From assembly GCA_029931535.1 (NCBI GenBank), contig JAQPZY010001344.1, positions 2,158,501 to 2,222,500 on the forward strand: a stretch of DNA of 64,000 nt, in the 5' to 3' direction. The position numbers were made by a program, and so were the translations under genes. Positions 53,782-61,730 of this stretch are shown here, piece by piece. The notes beneath the pieces are model-generated. The model was not told where the DNA came from. It saw only the letters and a program-made list of their open reading frames with translations, and ran no database searches. The stretch comes from Margaritifera margaritifera (taxonomy: Eukaryota; Mollusca; Bivalvia; Unionida; Margaritiferidae). Each line of letters opens with the position of its first letter. Position 1 is the stretch's first letter.

Positions 53782-54884
53782 TTGTCCCCCTTTTCTCTCT
53801 GATATTCTGACATTTTCTTACTACAGTGATTTAACTTCAATGGCCTGCGTTGGTGTTATCATGCTCACAATGCAGCTAAAACCTAAAATCGATTTAAGAG
53901 TGCCGTCTATCACCTTGTTGATAAATGCAACTAAATACAAAGTCTGGTCGAAATTCATCTGTGTATATACAATGCACCGTGTTCATAACCTCGATGAAGT
54001 ACAAAAATGCAAGCAGTGACTTATAACTTGACTCAAAAGTCAGTCAGGTCTATGTTTCACACTTTTTCACGTATCTACACGATTTTCGTTCAGTGCCATT
54101 TATAGACTACAAGAAGTGTTTTAGTGAATTCCCAAAGTCAATGCCACTATTGGTTCAAGAGGAGTAGTGATACAAATTGTTTCGAGATGGCCCCTATTGT
54201 GCCATGCTGAAGGTTAGATGAGAGATGAGCACCACTTTAATTCACAGCCAGCTACTTATGCCTATAGCGTTTTAGTGAAACTTCCATGTCATTACATACG
54301 ACAGGAAAATAAGTCATTTTAAACATTTCCAAGACAGACGCGAACTCAGATCTTTGAAGGGTGGATTAGCTTTATTGTAATATGTAAACAACTACATATT
54401 GCAAGAAACAAATCTTAAAATACAAACATTCTCATCCGTTCAGGAAAGGTAGCTGGAATCCTATTCAGCCATTTTGGGCGATGATTTCGACCTGATTTTC
54501 ACATGGAACGAACTACTCCAAGTTATGTCATTTAGTGAAAACTTCATGTCTACACGTTCAGGAAAAGTAGCGATAACAAGATTCTGAACATGGTGGCCAT
54601 GGTGACCATGTTGGAGGTCTAATTGAGACAAATTTTATCCAGGACCAGCTATATATGATAAAATATATTTAGAGAAAACCCTATATGCATGCAACCACTC
54701 GTTCATGTTAAGTAGCGTTAAAAATAGTTTCCAATTGCCTATGTTGAAAGTCTGATCGGCGTCATTTATATTCAGAACTGACTACATATCATATTTAGTG
54801 TTTAAGTGAATACCCGATTTCGATACGAACATCTGTTCAGTACGAGAAGCCAAAATAAAATTTTCAAGATGGTCACATTTATAT

Positions 54885-55111
54885 CTGATAGGCAATATTT
54901 TTATTTAGTGCCAAGTAGACATTAGATGAAGTCATTTAGTGATAACCCCATACCGACCGTCTGATAGGCAATATTTGTATTTAGTGCCAAGTAGACATTA
55001 GCTGAAGTCATTTAGTGATAACCCCATACCGACCGTCTGATAGGCAATATTTGTATTTAGTGCCAAGTAGACATTAGATGAAGTTATTTAGTGATAACCC
55101 CATACCGACAC
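54885..55111. repeat. 76-bp minisatellite, 3 copies
   Basis: Starts at 54885, 54961 and 55037 (CTGATAGGCAATATTT). Tract A has one homologous unit near 40.63-40.7 kb. So A and B each amplified a different neighbouring unit. Confidence 0.9.
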
Positions 55112-55333
55112 GGTCATATGTTTAGAAGAAGTGGTGATAACAAAAGTTTAAAGATAGGCTTCGTGCAAGACATATTGGATGTTTGATAAACACAGTTCAA
55201 TTTGTATTTAGGACCAACAAAGGATGAATGTGTTTATAACGTTTCGCGGCATTCATCCTGACGGTTTAGGAGGAGTAGCGATAACAAAAGTTTGCTAAGT
55301 GAGTAGTATAGTGGGGGTAAATAGGGACAAAAA

Positions 55334-55404
55334 GGGCACTTGGGGGACGTACGAGAGTTTAACATGGAGAGGGCACTTGGGGGACGTACGAGAGTTTAAC
55401 ATGG
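55334..55404. repeat. 34-bp direct repeat in Polinton terminus
   Basis: Two exact 34-bp copies (55334-55367 and 55371-55404) starting GGGCACTTGGGGGACGTACG, three bases apart. They lie about 30 bp inside the element end. Short subterminal direct repeats in the terminal inverted repeat could bind the integrase or terminal protein; that function is inferred. Confidence 0.9.
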
Positions 55405-55473
55405 CGGGGGGGTCTCTATAAGGACAACGGGAGGGAGGGAGGGAAATAGAATTAATCTTTCTTGAAAAAGGGT

Positions 55474-55489
55474 GGTCCTGAGGAGGACC
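55474..55489 (-). terminator. 3'-end hairpin after the Cys-rich gene
   Basis: GGTCCT-GAGG-AGGACC, a perfect 6-bp stem with a 4-base loop, 34 bp past the stop of the 55523-55792 gene. On the - strand it is followed by ACCCTTTTTC. A related hairpin lies at 56342-56357. Role inferred from position. Confidence 0.4.
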
Positions 55490-55522
55490 GTTGAAGGAAT
55501 ATTTTTATTTTTATGTTAGAGT

Positions 55523-55792
55523 TCATTTTAGAGGTGGTTGGCACTTCCCTGGCTTTGCCCTGCATACAGGGCAGCTCCCCCTCCATGTTTCTTTACTTTG
55601 TTTGCATGGAGCTGTGAAGGCCGACGGAGGATGAGTCGCTTCTGGCTCCCAATTTTCTTCCATCATAGGGTGGGGTCTAATTGGAATTTTGTTTTCCTTC
55701 TCCTCCTCCTCCCTTTTCTCCACTTCATGAAGGAGGTGCCAGGCCACCTCTAAATGAACTCTAATCTGTCTCACAATTTCTATTGTGTTCAT
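55523..55792 (-). CDS. small Cys-rich Polinton protein
   Basis: 89 residues from an ATG. Residues 1-25 look helical, 26-35 are Glu/Lys-rich, and the C-terminus has C63, C74, C77 and C84 (CPVC plus GKC), a possible zinc site. I do not recognise the family. It is the outermost gene next to the terminal repeat, a place where Polintons and adenoviruses often carry small accessory or early genes. A TATA-like box (55836-55847) and the shared motif at 55854-55873 stand upstream, and a hairpin follows the stop, which supports it being a real transcription unit. Confidence 0.5.
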   Translation of the reverse strand: MNTIEIVRQIRVHLEVAWHLLHEVEKREEEEKENKIPIRPHPMMEENWEPEATHPPSAFTAPCKQSKETWRGSCPVCRAKPGKCQPPLK

Positions 55793-55835
55793 CTTGGTTG
55801 AATAAAACTAGATAGCTTAACCGGTGAAGACGTGG

Positions 55836-55873
55836 TTTTAATATACTAGAAGTGCGGACGTGAAGGAAAACAT
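55836..55873 (-). promoter_or_regulatory. Polinton promoter: shared motif plus TATA-like box
   Basis: The motif GCGGACGTGAAGGAAAACAT (+ strand, 55854-55873) recurs at 56933-56952 as GCGGACGCGATGGAAAACAT, 18 of 20 identical. On the - strand each is followed by a TATA-like box (AGTATATTAAAA here) and then a start codon (55792 here). Two genes with the same arrangement suggest a common promoter module. Confidence 0.6.
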
Positions 55874-56337
55874 CCTTTTCACTGAAAGAAAAAAAAACAT
55901 TACCCCACTACCCTGCGTCTGACGTCATTCGTTCTACGTCATTCTTAGCTTCGCGGAGTTTACACTCCATGACCCCTGACTCTAAAAAAGCGCGGACCTA
56001 AAAGAAACTACTTTTGATAAAAAATCAAACCTACACACCATACTAATTTTTTTGTTATTTTTTTTTTAAAAAAACTTACACACTATCCACTTTTTTTGGG
56101 GGGAAGGGAAAATTTTTTTAAACAAATCAAACACACAAACACACTATCTACATTTTTTTTGTTAAGTTAAAAAATTTTTATAGAACAATCACACTCCACA
56201 CAAATCATATAGGGAGAAGGATTTTTTTGTTTGAGGGGTGGTAGACTATTATAAATAATATATATATCACACACACACTTATTATAGATATTATTATTTT
56301 TGGCAATATTGGAGATAAATAATCTTTTCTAGAGATT
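55874..56337. other. Polinton noncoding interval, homopolymer-rich
   Basis: A-, T- and G-homopolymers with CACACA tracts and no coding frame. Contains the CRE-like sites listed separately and a third GCGCGGAC at about 55987. Likely terminal-repeat or regulatory DNA. Confidence 0.5.
55920..55942. promoter_or_regulatory. paired CRE/ATF-like sites
   Basis: A full palindrome TGACGTCA at 55920-55927 and a second TACGTCAT at 55935-55942, about 130 bp upstream of the Cys-rich gene. These are the consensus for CREB/ATF factors, which also drive adenovirus early promoters. Binding here is inferred. Confidence 0.4.
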
Positions 56338-56341
56338 GGGT

Positions 56342-56357
56342 GGCCCTAAAAAGGACC
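56342..56357 (-). terminator. 3'-end hairpin after the polyQ gene
   Basis: On the + strand GGCCCT-AAAA-AGGACC has a C-A mismatch. On the - strand RNA the same pair becomes U-G, so the hairpin is stable only in the coding-strand transcript. Lies 40 bp past the stop of the polyQ gene. It shares the CCACCC flank with the hairpin at 55474. Confidence 0.4.
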
Positions 56358-56397
56358 TTTGGGTTTAAGAAGTTATGTTTTTTTTAAAAAACTTCTT

Positions 56398-56574
56398 TTA
56401 GGTAGATGTAGCCGTGGCAGCTCCAGCAGGTCGGCCACGTTTAGCGATAGTGGGTGGTCTTACCGCTTTCAGACAGGCAGGTCTCTTTCTACTGAAAGTG
56501 AAAGCAAAATCATCGCAGTCAATCTTACATAAGACTTCACCGTCAAATTGCTTGCTGGATTGCTGCTGAAGAAG

Positions 56575-56613
<39 letters not shown>

Positions 56614-56838
56614 TCTTTGTTGCTGCTGCTGTCTTTGTTGCTGATGTAGACGTTGTTCTACTTCCCATTCTGTTCTTTCTCTAAGTATTTCTTCTCTCAG
56701 GACTTCTTCTACTAGATCATGAGCCATTTGAATGAACGTCATGGTCTTTCTCTCTGGGTTGGTCTCCATCAAATGATTCTTCACCCTCATTATGTTCACC
56801 ATAGCTTCATTCAACTTTGTAATCTTGGTGGCAGCCAT
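56398..56838 (-). CDS. polyglutamine Polinton protein
   Basis: 146 residues from the ATG at 56838 (MAATKITK, context GAAGATGGCTG). The frame continues upstream to 56886 but without ATG. Residues 1-60 are helical and charged; about 65-95 form a Gln/Arg tract encoded mainly by CAG/CAA; then comes a compact segment with two Cys (CKIDCDDFAFTF) and a basic C-terminus with KRGRP, an AT-hook-like or nuclear-signal motif. No family recognised. The coiled helix plus basic tail suggest a DNA- or capsid-associated protein, but this is a guess. The promoter module at 56916-56952 lies upstream and a hairpin lies downstream. Confidence 0.6.
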
Positions 56839-56915
56839 CTTCTTTTTCTTTCTTCTTGGAACACTGTTGAGATCTTGACGAGTCAACGAGAATGACTACA
56901 CTGGCTAGTGAACCG

Positions 56916-56952
56916 CCTTATATGCTTAACGCGCGGACGCGATGGAAAACAT
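56916..56952 (-). promoter_or_regulatory. Polinton promoter, second copy of shared motif
   Basis: Motif GCGGACGCGATGGAAAACAT at 56933-56952 and a TATA-like GCATATAAGG (- strand) at 56916-56925. A start about 30 bases after TATA would place the 5' end near 56890, upstream of the ATG at 56838. This supports that start over the non-ATG extension. Confidence 0.6.
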
Positions 56953-57171
56953 GGTAAGATTTTTTTTCAGATGATCGACAGGGAGATCATAGATAGATAG
57001 AGAGGTTTTTTAGATCGATAGAAAGAGAGAGAAAAGAACATATTCATTATTTTTTTTCAAATTTCAATAAAAAACCACACAACACCATTTTTTTTCAAAC
57101 AATTCACAAAAAATGATATTTATTCAACAAAAACTATGTTAACAATTAACAAGTAACTATGAAAATTTTTT

Positions 57172-57738
57172 TCAAACAGGAACATATTTACAAGGTTGAC
57201 AACGTTGAGAAGGTAAAGTAAATGTGAAACTTTCTACATCCACATCATTTTGATGTACATTACGATGGTGAGCTAAAGACAAGAGATAACCATAACGTTC
57301 ACAAAACCATCTTTGTACTTTAGCATCATTTCGAACATAGTCACTATCAAAATAAGTGAGTAAATTTTCTAAAGAATATCCAAGACTGCGTTGATGAAGA
57401 TAATGAACACAATATTGTCCACACACCATAGAATCGGATCCTTGTAGTCTCACATTATTGAATCGAGTCGAGACGGCATTTCTTCTCATAAACTCGATAA
57501 TGTCTTTTTCCAAAGGAGGTAATCCATATGAATCAAAATATTCCACACAGTGTTCATTGGGAAAGTACACGGCAATCCAATGGCTTCCTGGTAGATGACT
57601 GTCGTCAGTATTGATGACATAAGCATGAACGTTTTTTGGTTTACGATGAGGTAGTTCATCTTTAGCACATACCACAGGATTCCAAGAAGAAGTATAGGAA
57701 CTACGATTCAATAAGTAATGAAGTTCCCTGGTATCCAT
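57172..57738 (-). CDS. adenain-like cysteine protease (PRO)
   Basis: 188 residues from ATG; adenovirus proteases are about 200. Catalytic pattern: H53 in GSHWIAVYF, D69 in EYFDSYG, Q99 in RLQGSDS, C106 in VCGQYC. The seven-residue gap between Q99 and C106 and the His at about 53 match adenain. In adenain the second triad residue is Glu; here it is Asp, as in Ulp1-type relatives. Such proteases cleave capsid precursors during virion maturation and sit in nearly all Polintons. It lies 15 bp after the preceding zinc-motif gene on the same strand, with the stop at 57172 followed by an AT-rich gap, so it is probably the last gene of that block. Confidence 0.9.
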   Translation of the reverse strand: MDTRELHYLLNRSSYTSSWNPVVCAKDELPHRKPKNVHAYVINTDDSHLPGSHWIAVYFPNEHCVEYFDSYGLPPLEKDIIEFMRRNAVSTRFNNVRLQGSDSMVCGQYCVHYLHQRSLGYSLENLLTYFDSDYVRNDAKVQRWFCERYGYLLSLAHHRNVHQNDVDVESFTFTLPSQRCQPCKYVPV

Positions 57739-57753
57739 TTTTTTTCTCCTTCT

Positions 57754-58329
57754 TCAACAACAGAAATATTGAGTCACCAATGCACACCTGACTTTGAACT
57801 TGAATTGATCTGTCTTGTAATTCCAGGAAAATTTATCTCGGATAGGTTTTTCACTCTGTTCAATGAGTCCTTCGATCCGTTTGATCTCCTTAGGAATGAG
57901 TGGAGGAGAAGAATATTTCTGCAAGATTTTATACCACTTTGTCAACACGTCTGTTTCTGAGATGTTTGACCAGGCATCTTCCAAAAATTCATCCAATTGT
58001 TCTTCGCCTGTCAACATCAAACATTTGTCGTGTTGTATCTGACTGGGATGATCGGTTTGACATCCATAACATTGTTCTTTAATCAGTCTGTTAATGATGA
58101 ATTTCAATTCCTCAGCATAACAGTCCACTAACTGTTTTTCGTGTTCTGGCCATCGAGAAGGATAAAATCCAACAAACTCGGTAACAACAGTATTAGTCTC
58201 TTCTTTTTTAGGTTCTGAACGAATGACTTCGTCATCATTATCATCCTCTTTGGTGATAGTAGTTGGTGACTGGTGAATTACTTCACAAAATCCCTCATCT
58301 ATTTCCATACGCTCTTCTCTGTTCTGCAT
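57754..58329 (-). CDS. Polinton zinc-motif protein, unknown function
   Basis: 191 residues from ATG. An acidic N-terminus (residues 27-45) is followed by FVGFYPSRWP and a Cys/His cluster C87-C90-H94-H100-C103, spaced as a zinc site. After it come acidic and aromatic helical segments and a C-terminus ending YFCC. I recall similar CxxC...HPSQ..H..C proteins next to capsid genes in invertebrate Mavericks, without known function. It lies between the major capsid gene and the protease with short gaps, consistent with a late, virion-related block. Alternative: a regulator of late expression. Confidence 0.65.
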   Translation of the reverse strand: MQNREERMEIDEGFCEVIHQSPTTITKEDDNDDEVIRSEPKKEETNTVVTEFVGFYPSRWPEHEKQLVDCYAEELKFIINRLIKEQCYGCQTDHPSQIQHDKCLMLTGEEQLDEFLEDAWSNISETDVLTKWYKILQKYSSPPLIPKEIKRIEGLIEQSEKPIRDKFSWNYKTDQFKFKVRCALVTQYFCC

Positions 58330-58366
58330 CTTTTCTTTGTTTCTTCTTCTTCTTCTTCTTCTTCTT

Positions 58367-59743
58367 CTAATAGTCTACAATGACTTCTCTCAAACTGTTG
58401 ATCTCTAGAGTGTTATCAAACTCTGCAAACAAGACGACGTTCACTGTCTGGGCTAGAGGTTGACCAAACTGAAGTTCCACACGAAGTGGTCCTGATTTTA
58501 TAGGGTGGAAATGTCCTTCATCGCTACCTTGGTCCGGAGTGAAATCAAAGCCCCACAAGGCATACCCTCCTGCAAAATTCTCGTACGTAATACCGTGGCT
58601 ACAGTCGCGGCTTAACTGTCCTGTGGCTTCAAACAGGCTCAAGTAAGATCGCAAGTAAGTTTTTGCGTTGGCGTCAAAGTCAGGTTCAAAAGGTCTGGTA
58701 CACAAGGTCTTGCCATCTCGACTGACATCTAACTTGGTGACATTAAAGTGCTGAAACTGGAACGGATTTTCATTGAAGACTCCATTGAAGGCTGCATTAG
58801 AAACCATACCAATGAATAAGCGTTTAGGGAGCTGTCCTTGAAAGATGTGATCTTCGACTATGGATCGGAGTCCAGCGGCTGCAGTAAAGGTTTTCACTTC
58901 CACACGTCTAAGAGGATACTTAGCAGTGGTTCTGCTCAAGGATTGACTGATGTCGTTAGCTACTTTGGGTAAGATTTCTACACGTCGTACGTAAAGTTTG
59001 GCTTCTTGGATGATGGTTTTCCACTCGTTAGCATTAGCCATCAAATGGAAAGCGGCACTACTGCGATTCAGTCTCAGGCGTACATCAACTCCATTGAGTA
59101 AATACTTGTCTTGCAACCACATGTCCAAATGTAAACGATCCATCAATTCTAAACTTCGCCCTCTGATTTTCTTTCGACGGTCGTTAAATCCCACATTGTG
59201 GGAGTCTGCTGGAGTTATATCTCTAACAAGATGACCCTGACCATCAACAACAGCAGCAACCCTGGCCGGTACTGACAGTTCTGTGTCGTTGAACTTTTCC
59301 GAGGTGTCAGGTTTCCAGATCACTGAAGCATCCAGATGACTGTTCTTAGCTTCTTTTCCATACGACAAGAGATTTTCCAAGTAAGCACGGTAAGGGTAAG
59401 TATCCAAACTGCTGCTGATCAGTTTGTTATTCAAGTACAAATCTACTCCACTGAACAAAGAATGAAAAAAATTATTGACGGGAGCGACTCTGGAATCATC
59501 CGCAGGAAAGGTGGTGTCTGCCGTTTTCTTTACTTGAAGTTTCAGGTACAAGTAGGTGTTATTCAGATCGATGTAATCTTCGGTTTGTCCTTTGATTTCA
59601 AATTCGATAGGAGCTGAATCCGACAAAGACGATACAGGATGAAATTCTACCCATTGGGATTCTTGCATCGTCATCATGGTGGGACGCATAGAAAACAGTT
59701 CTAGTTCGGACTTGGTACATTCGCAAGAATCTCGGTGCATCAT
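58367..59743 (-). CDS. major capsid protein (double jelly-roll candidate)
   Basis: 458 residues from the ATG at 59743. The frame extends seven codons upstream with no ATG, which would overlap the preceding gene. Recognisable blocks: APIEFEIKGQTEDYIDLNNT (44-63), a strand-rich N-terminal pattern, then FFHSLFSGVDLYLNNKLIS (92-110) and the YPYRAYLENLLSYG segment. These are the hallmark of the large capsid family often labelled F54H12.2-like in invertebrate genomes, assigned to the Polinton/adintovirus hexon. It would form the trimeric capsomers. The gap to the basic protein upstream is 10 bp. Length is normal and the frame intact. Family assignment is from motif memory, not a search. Confidence 0.82.
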   Translation of the reverse strand: MMHRDSCECTKSELELFSMRPTMMTMQESQWVEFHPVSSLSDSAPIEFEIKGQTEDYIDLNNTYLYLKLQVKKTADTTFPADDSRVAPVNNFFHSLFSGVDLYLNNKLISSSLDTYPYRAYLENLLSYGKEAKNSHLDASVIWKPDTSEKFNDTELSVPARVAAVVDGQGHLVRDITPADSHNVGFNDRRKKIRGRSLELMDRLHLDMWLQDKYLLNGVDVRLRLNRSSAAFHLMANANEWKTIIQEAKLYVRRVEILPKVANDISQSLSRTTAKYPLRRVEVKTFTAAAGLRSIVEDHIFQGQLPKRLFIGMVSNAAFNGVFNENPFQFQHFNVTKLDVSRDGKTLCTRPFEPDFDANAKTYLRSYLSLFEATGQLSRDCSHGITYENFAGGYALWGFDFTPDQGSDEGHFHPIKSGPLRVELQFGQPLAQTVNVVLFAEFDNTLEINSLREVIVDY

Positions 59744-59753
59744 TTTCAATGGT

Positions 59754-60209
59754 TTAATAATCAAACACGTCTAATTCTCTACCAGTTCTTCTTCTTTTTC
59801 TATTCTTTCTGGAAGTACTACTACCGTGTGTTCTTTTATGAACTTTGAAAGGATTTCGAGCTTTTCGTCGTCGTCTCTTTCTACCTTGTCCTTGCTGTTG
59901 TGAAGTAATGCCAGAGTCTGAAGCGTGAAGCGTATTTATAGGATTTTCTCGGAGACCTAAAAGATCTTTACCAGTAGTCATCAACACATTTTTGCCTGCT
60001 CTCAAAAAGGCTTCTTTTGGATTTTGTTTGTCAATGAGGACATTTTGCAAAAATTCTTTTCCTTGTGTCAAAGCAGCATCTTTTAAGGCATGAAATCCTC
60101 GAGTGACCATCGGTTTCAAAATAGGAGCTACCGTCCGAAAAGCTGATTTTAACATATCTCCTAAACCATGTCCTCGTTGTCGAGGCACTCCTTGGTACAC
60201 TGGATACAT
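59754..60209 (-). CDS. pVI/pX-like basic minor virion protein
   Basis: 151 residues from ATG. Glycine-flanked amphipathic helix at 13-35 (GHGLGDMLKSAFRTVAPIL), a second helical part to about 85, then a strongly basic region with RKRRRRK (110-116) and RKNRKRRR (134-141), and an acidic-aromatic end DVFDY. An N-terminal amphipathic helix plus basic tail is the plan of adenovirus pVI and pX, which bind DNA or disrupt membranes during entry. Proteins like this adjoin the capsid genes in Polintons and adintoviruses. Same strand as both neighbours, with short gaps. Confidence 0.6.
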   Translation of the reverse strand: MYPVYQGVPRQRGHGLGDMLKSAFRTVAPILKPMVTRGFHALKDAALTQGKEFLQNVLIDKQNPKEAFLRAGKNVLMTTGKDLLGLRENPINTLHASDSGITSQQQGQGRKRRRRKARNPFKVHKRTHGSSTSRKNRKRRRTGRELDVFDY

Positions 60210-60238
60210 TTTTTATTTTTTTCTTGAGAGGAAAGTTA

Positions 60239-61264
60239 TTAGAGAACTTGTTTTTTTCGAAAATGTAGTTTCACCGTGACTTTTCCTTGGTCAATGAATG
60301 GTACATCTTGTCCCAAATCTCCTTTTATACTAATCTGGACAGTGTCAAAATACGATTTACTCACTGAATAATAATGAGGGTGTACAAATTCACGGTGAAT
60401 GTGAAATGTGTTTCCACCTTCTTCGTACGCACCATCATTAGTATCCACTTTGAAAGGAATGACTCTTAGTAAGGGAGCTGAGGTGTGTCCCACCACGCTG
60501 TACTCTACCACATCGGAGTACACATACATTAAATTTAATCCAATGTTCATTTCCACGGGGTCGCGAAAAGCTTCTGAAGATTCGATGTTGGTGCTGACAG
60601 GTGATAGATAACTTTTATCTTCGTTATTACCACCCAAAATTTCATACAATCCAGCAGAAAATTCAATAGTCATAAATCTTCTCTCCTGATCGGGGATGCC
60701 TTTTTCTTTAGCTTCTTTGTCTGACATCATGTCACCCGATTTTTCATCTTTCAGAGAAAATTCCATGTAGAAACGGCGTGCCACATCATTGTAATTGATG
60801 TTTACTATTTTTTTGTTCTCCATTAGGGCTTTACCAAATTGACGGTTAAAGGTAGCCTCAATAGTGTCCACCAAATGTCGAGCATTAAAATAATACCCCG
60901 TAGGAATTCTCAGGGCATACACTGCATAAGCCCCTTTGGCTCCTACCCCTCCATCCCATTTTTTGAAATGTCCCCGCATGTCATTTTTATTTGTTGGGTC
61001 TATTGCCCAGATTTTAGGATCATCTTTTTCCAAGGAATCTTGTAGTTTTTTGTTCCTAACTGTTATGATGATCTGATTTGATCTTTTGTTGATGTTTGTG
61101 ATTTTCGTAGGATGAATGATTTCTACCAAGCCTACTTCCCAATGAGCATCGTGATCCAATTGGAGGGCTTGAGGTAATTTGGTGGTAAAACAACATAAGC
61201 TGTTGTTGGGAAACACATCCATGGAACTGTCACTAGGTAACGTTAAATAAAATTGGTCATTCAT
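60239..61264 (-). CDS. minor capsid (penton) candidate
   Basis: 341 residues from ATG. The N-terminus has FYLTLPSDSSMDVFPNN (5-21), FTTKLPQALQL and WEVGLVEIIHP (42-52), a block I associate with the second capsid gene of invertebrate Mavericks. The rest is rich in beta-type segments (PVEMNIGLNLMYVYSDVVEY, VIPFKVD) and ends in a basic tail. Single-jelly-roll pentons lie beside the major capsid gene in this group, which fits. Its ATG overlaps the stop of the upstream membrane protein by four bases (ATGA), suggesting coupled expression from one transcript. A structural prediction is needed to confirm the fold. Confidence 0.6.
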   Translation of the reverse strand: MNDQFYLTLPSDSSMDVFPNNSLCCFTTKLPQALQLDHDAHWEVGLVEIIHPTKITNINKRSNQIIITVRNKKLQDSLEKDDPKIWAIDPTNKNDMRGHFKKWDGGVGAKGAYAVYALRIPTGYYFNARHLVDTIEATFNRQFGKALMENKKIVNINYNDVARRFYMEFSLKDEKSGDMMSDKEAKEKGIPDQERRFMTIEFSAGLYEILGGNNEDKSYLSPVSTNIESSEAFRDPVEMNIGLNLMYVYSDVVEYSVVGHTSAPLLRVIPFKVDTNDGAYEEGGNTFHIHREFVHPHYYSVSKSYFDTVQISIKGDLGQDVPFIDQGKVTVKLHFRKKQVL

Positions 61265-61713
61265 AGTTCCAAAGTAGTGGATCTGGTGGTGTCCGAGGTA
61301 TCACTCAAGTGGTGGACAGAAGAAGAAGGATGTTCAAAAGGTTCCAAAAGAGGACTGGTAGTATTTTGGTGGTGGTAACTGGACGAAGAAGAAGAAGAAC
61401 GCCTGGCGTTATTGTGGTGACTGTTGTCGGTCGTGGTCGTAAATTTCAAAGAGGGACTAGGTAAAAGATAACCGATGCAACTGCTCAGTAAAATAGTCCA
61501 CAATTGTTTGTCTCCTTGTTGTAAACTCAAATTAGCAATGGCTGCTCCGATGACACAAAACACTACAATGATTTGGCAGAAAAAGACGATTTGATTTTTA
61601 GGCACACGTTCTCCACACCACACCCAAAGCGGTTGTTTTTGTAAATCTTGAAGAGAAGAACTTTCCGAAGGAGGAGGAGGAGTTGTCTGAGTAGCTACTG
61701 TGTTGAATGGCAT
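61261..61713 (-). CDS. two-helix membrane protein of Polinton
   Basis: 150 residues from ATG. A proline/serine-rich N-terminus, then a hydrophobic helix at 42-62 (IVFFCQIIVVFCVIGAAIANL in part), a short QQGDKQ loop, and a second hydrophobic segment at 71-85 (LWTILLSSCIGYLLP). The C-terminal 60 residues are Ser/His/Thr-rich and probably disordered. The LSSCIGYLLPSP pattern is one I have seen in invertebrate Maverick neighbourhoods, without known role. It might be an inner-membrane or virion-membrane component. It overlaps the penton candidate by four bases. Confidence 0.6.
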   Translation of the reverse strand: MPFNTVATQTTPPPPSESSSLQDLQKQPLWVWCGERVPKNQIVFFCQIIVVFCVIGAAIANLSLQQGDKQLWTILLSSCIGYLLPSPSLKFTTTTDNSHHNNARRSSSSSSSYHHQNTTSPLLEPFEHPSSSVHHLSDTSDTTRSTTLEL

Positions 61714-61730
61714 GTTATGAGTTTTTTTTA

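Noticed and set aside
56581..56613. Trinucleotide (CTG/CAG) run as an independent microsatellite
   Set aside because: It lies in frame within the polyQ gene and mixes CAG with CAA, so I treat it as coding.
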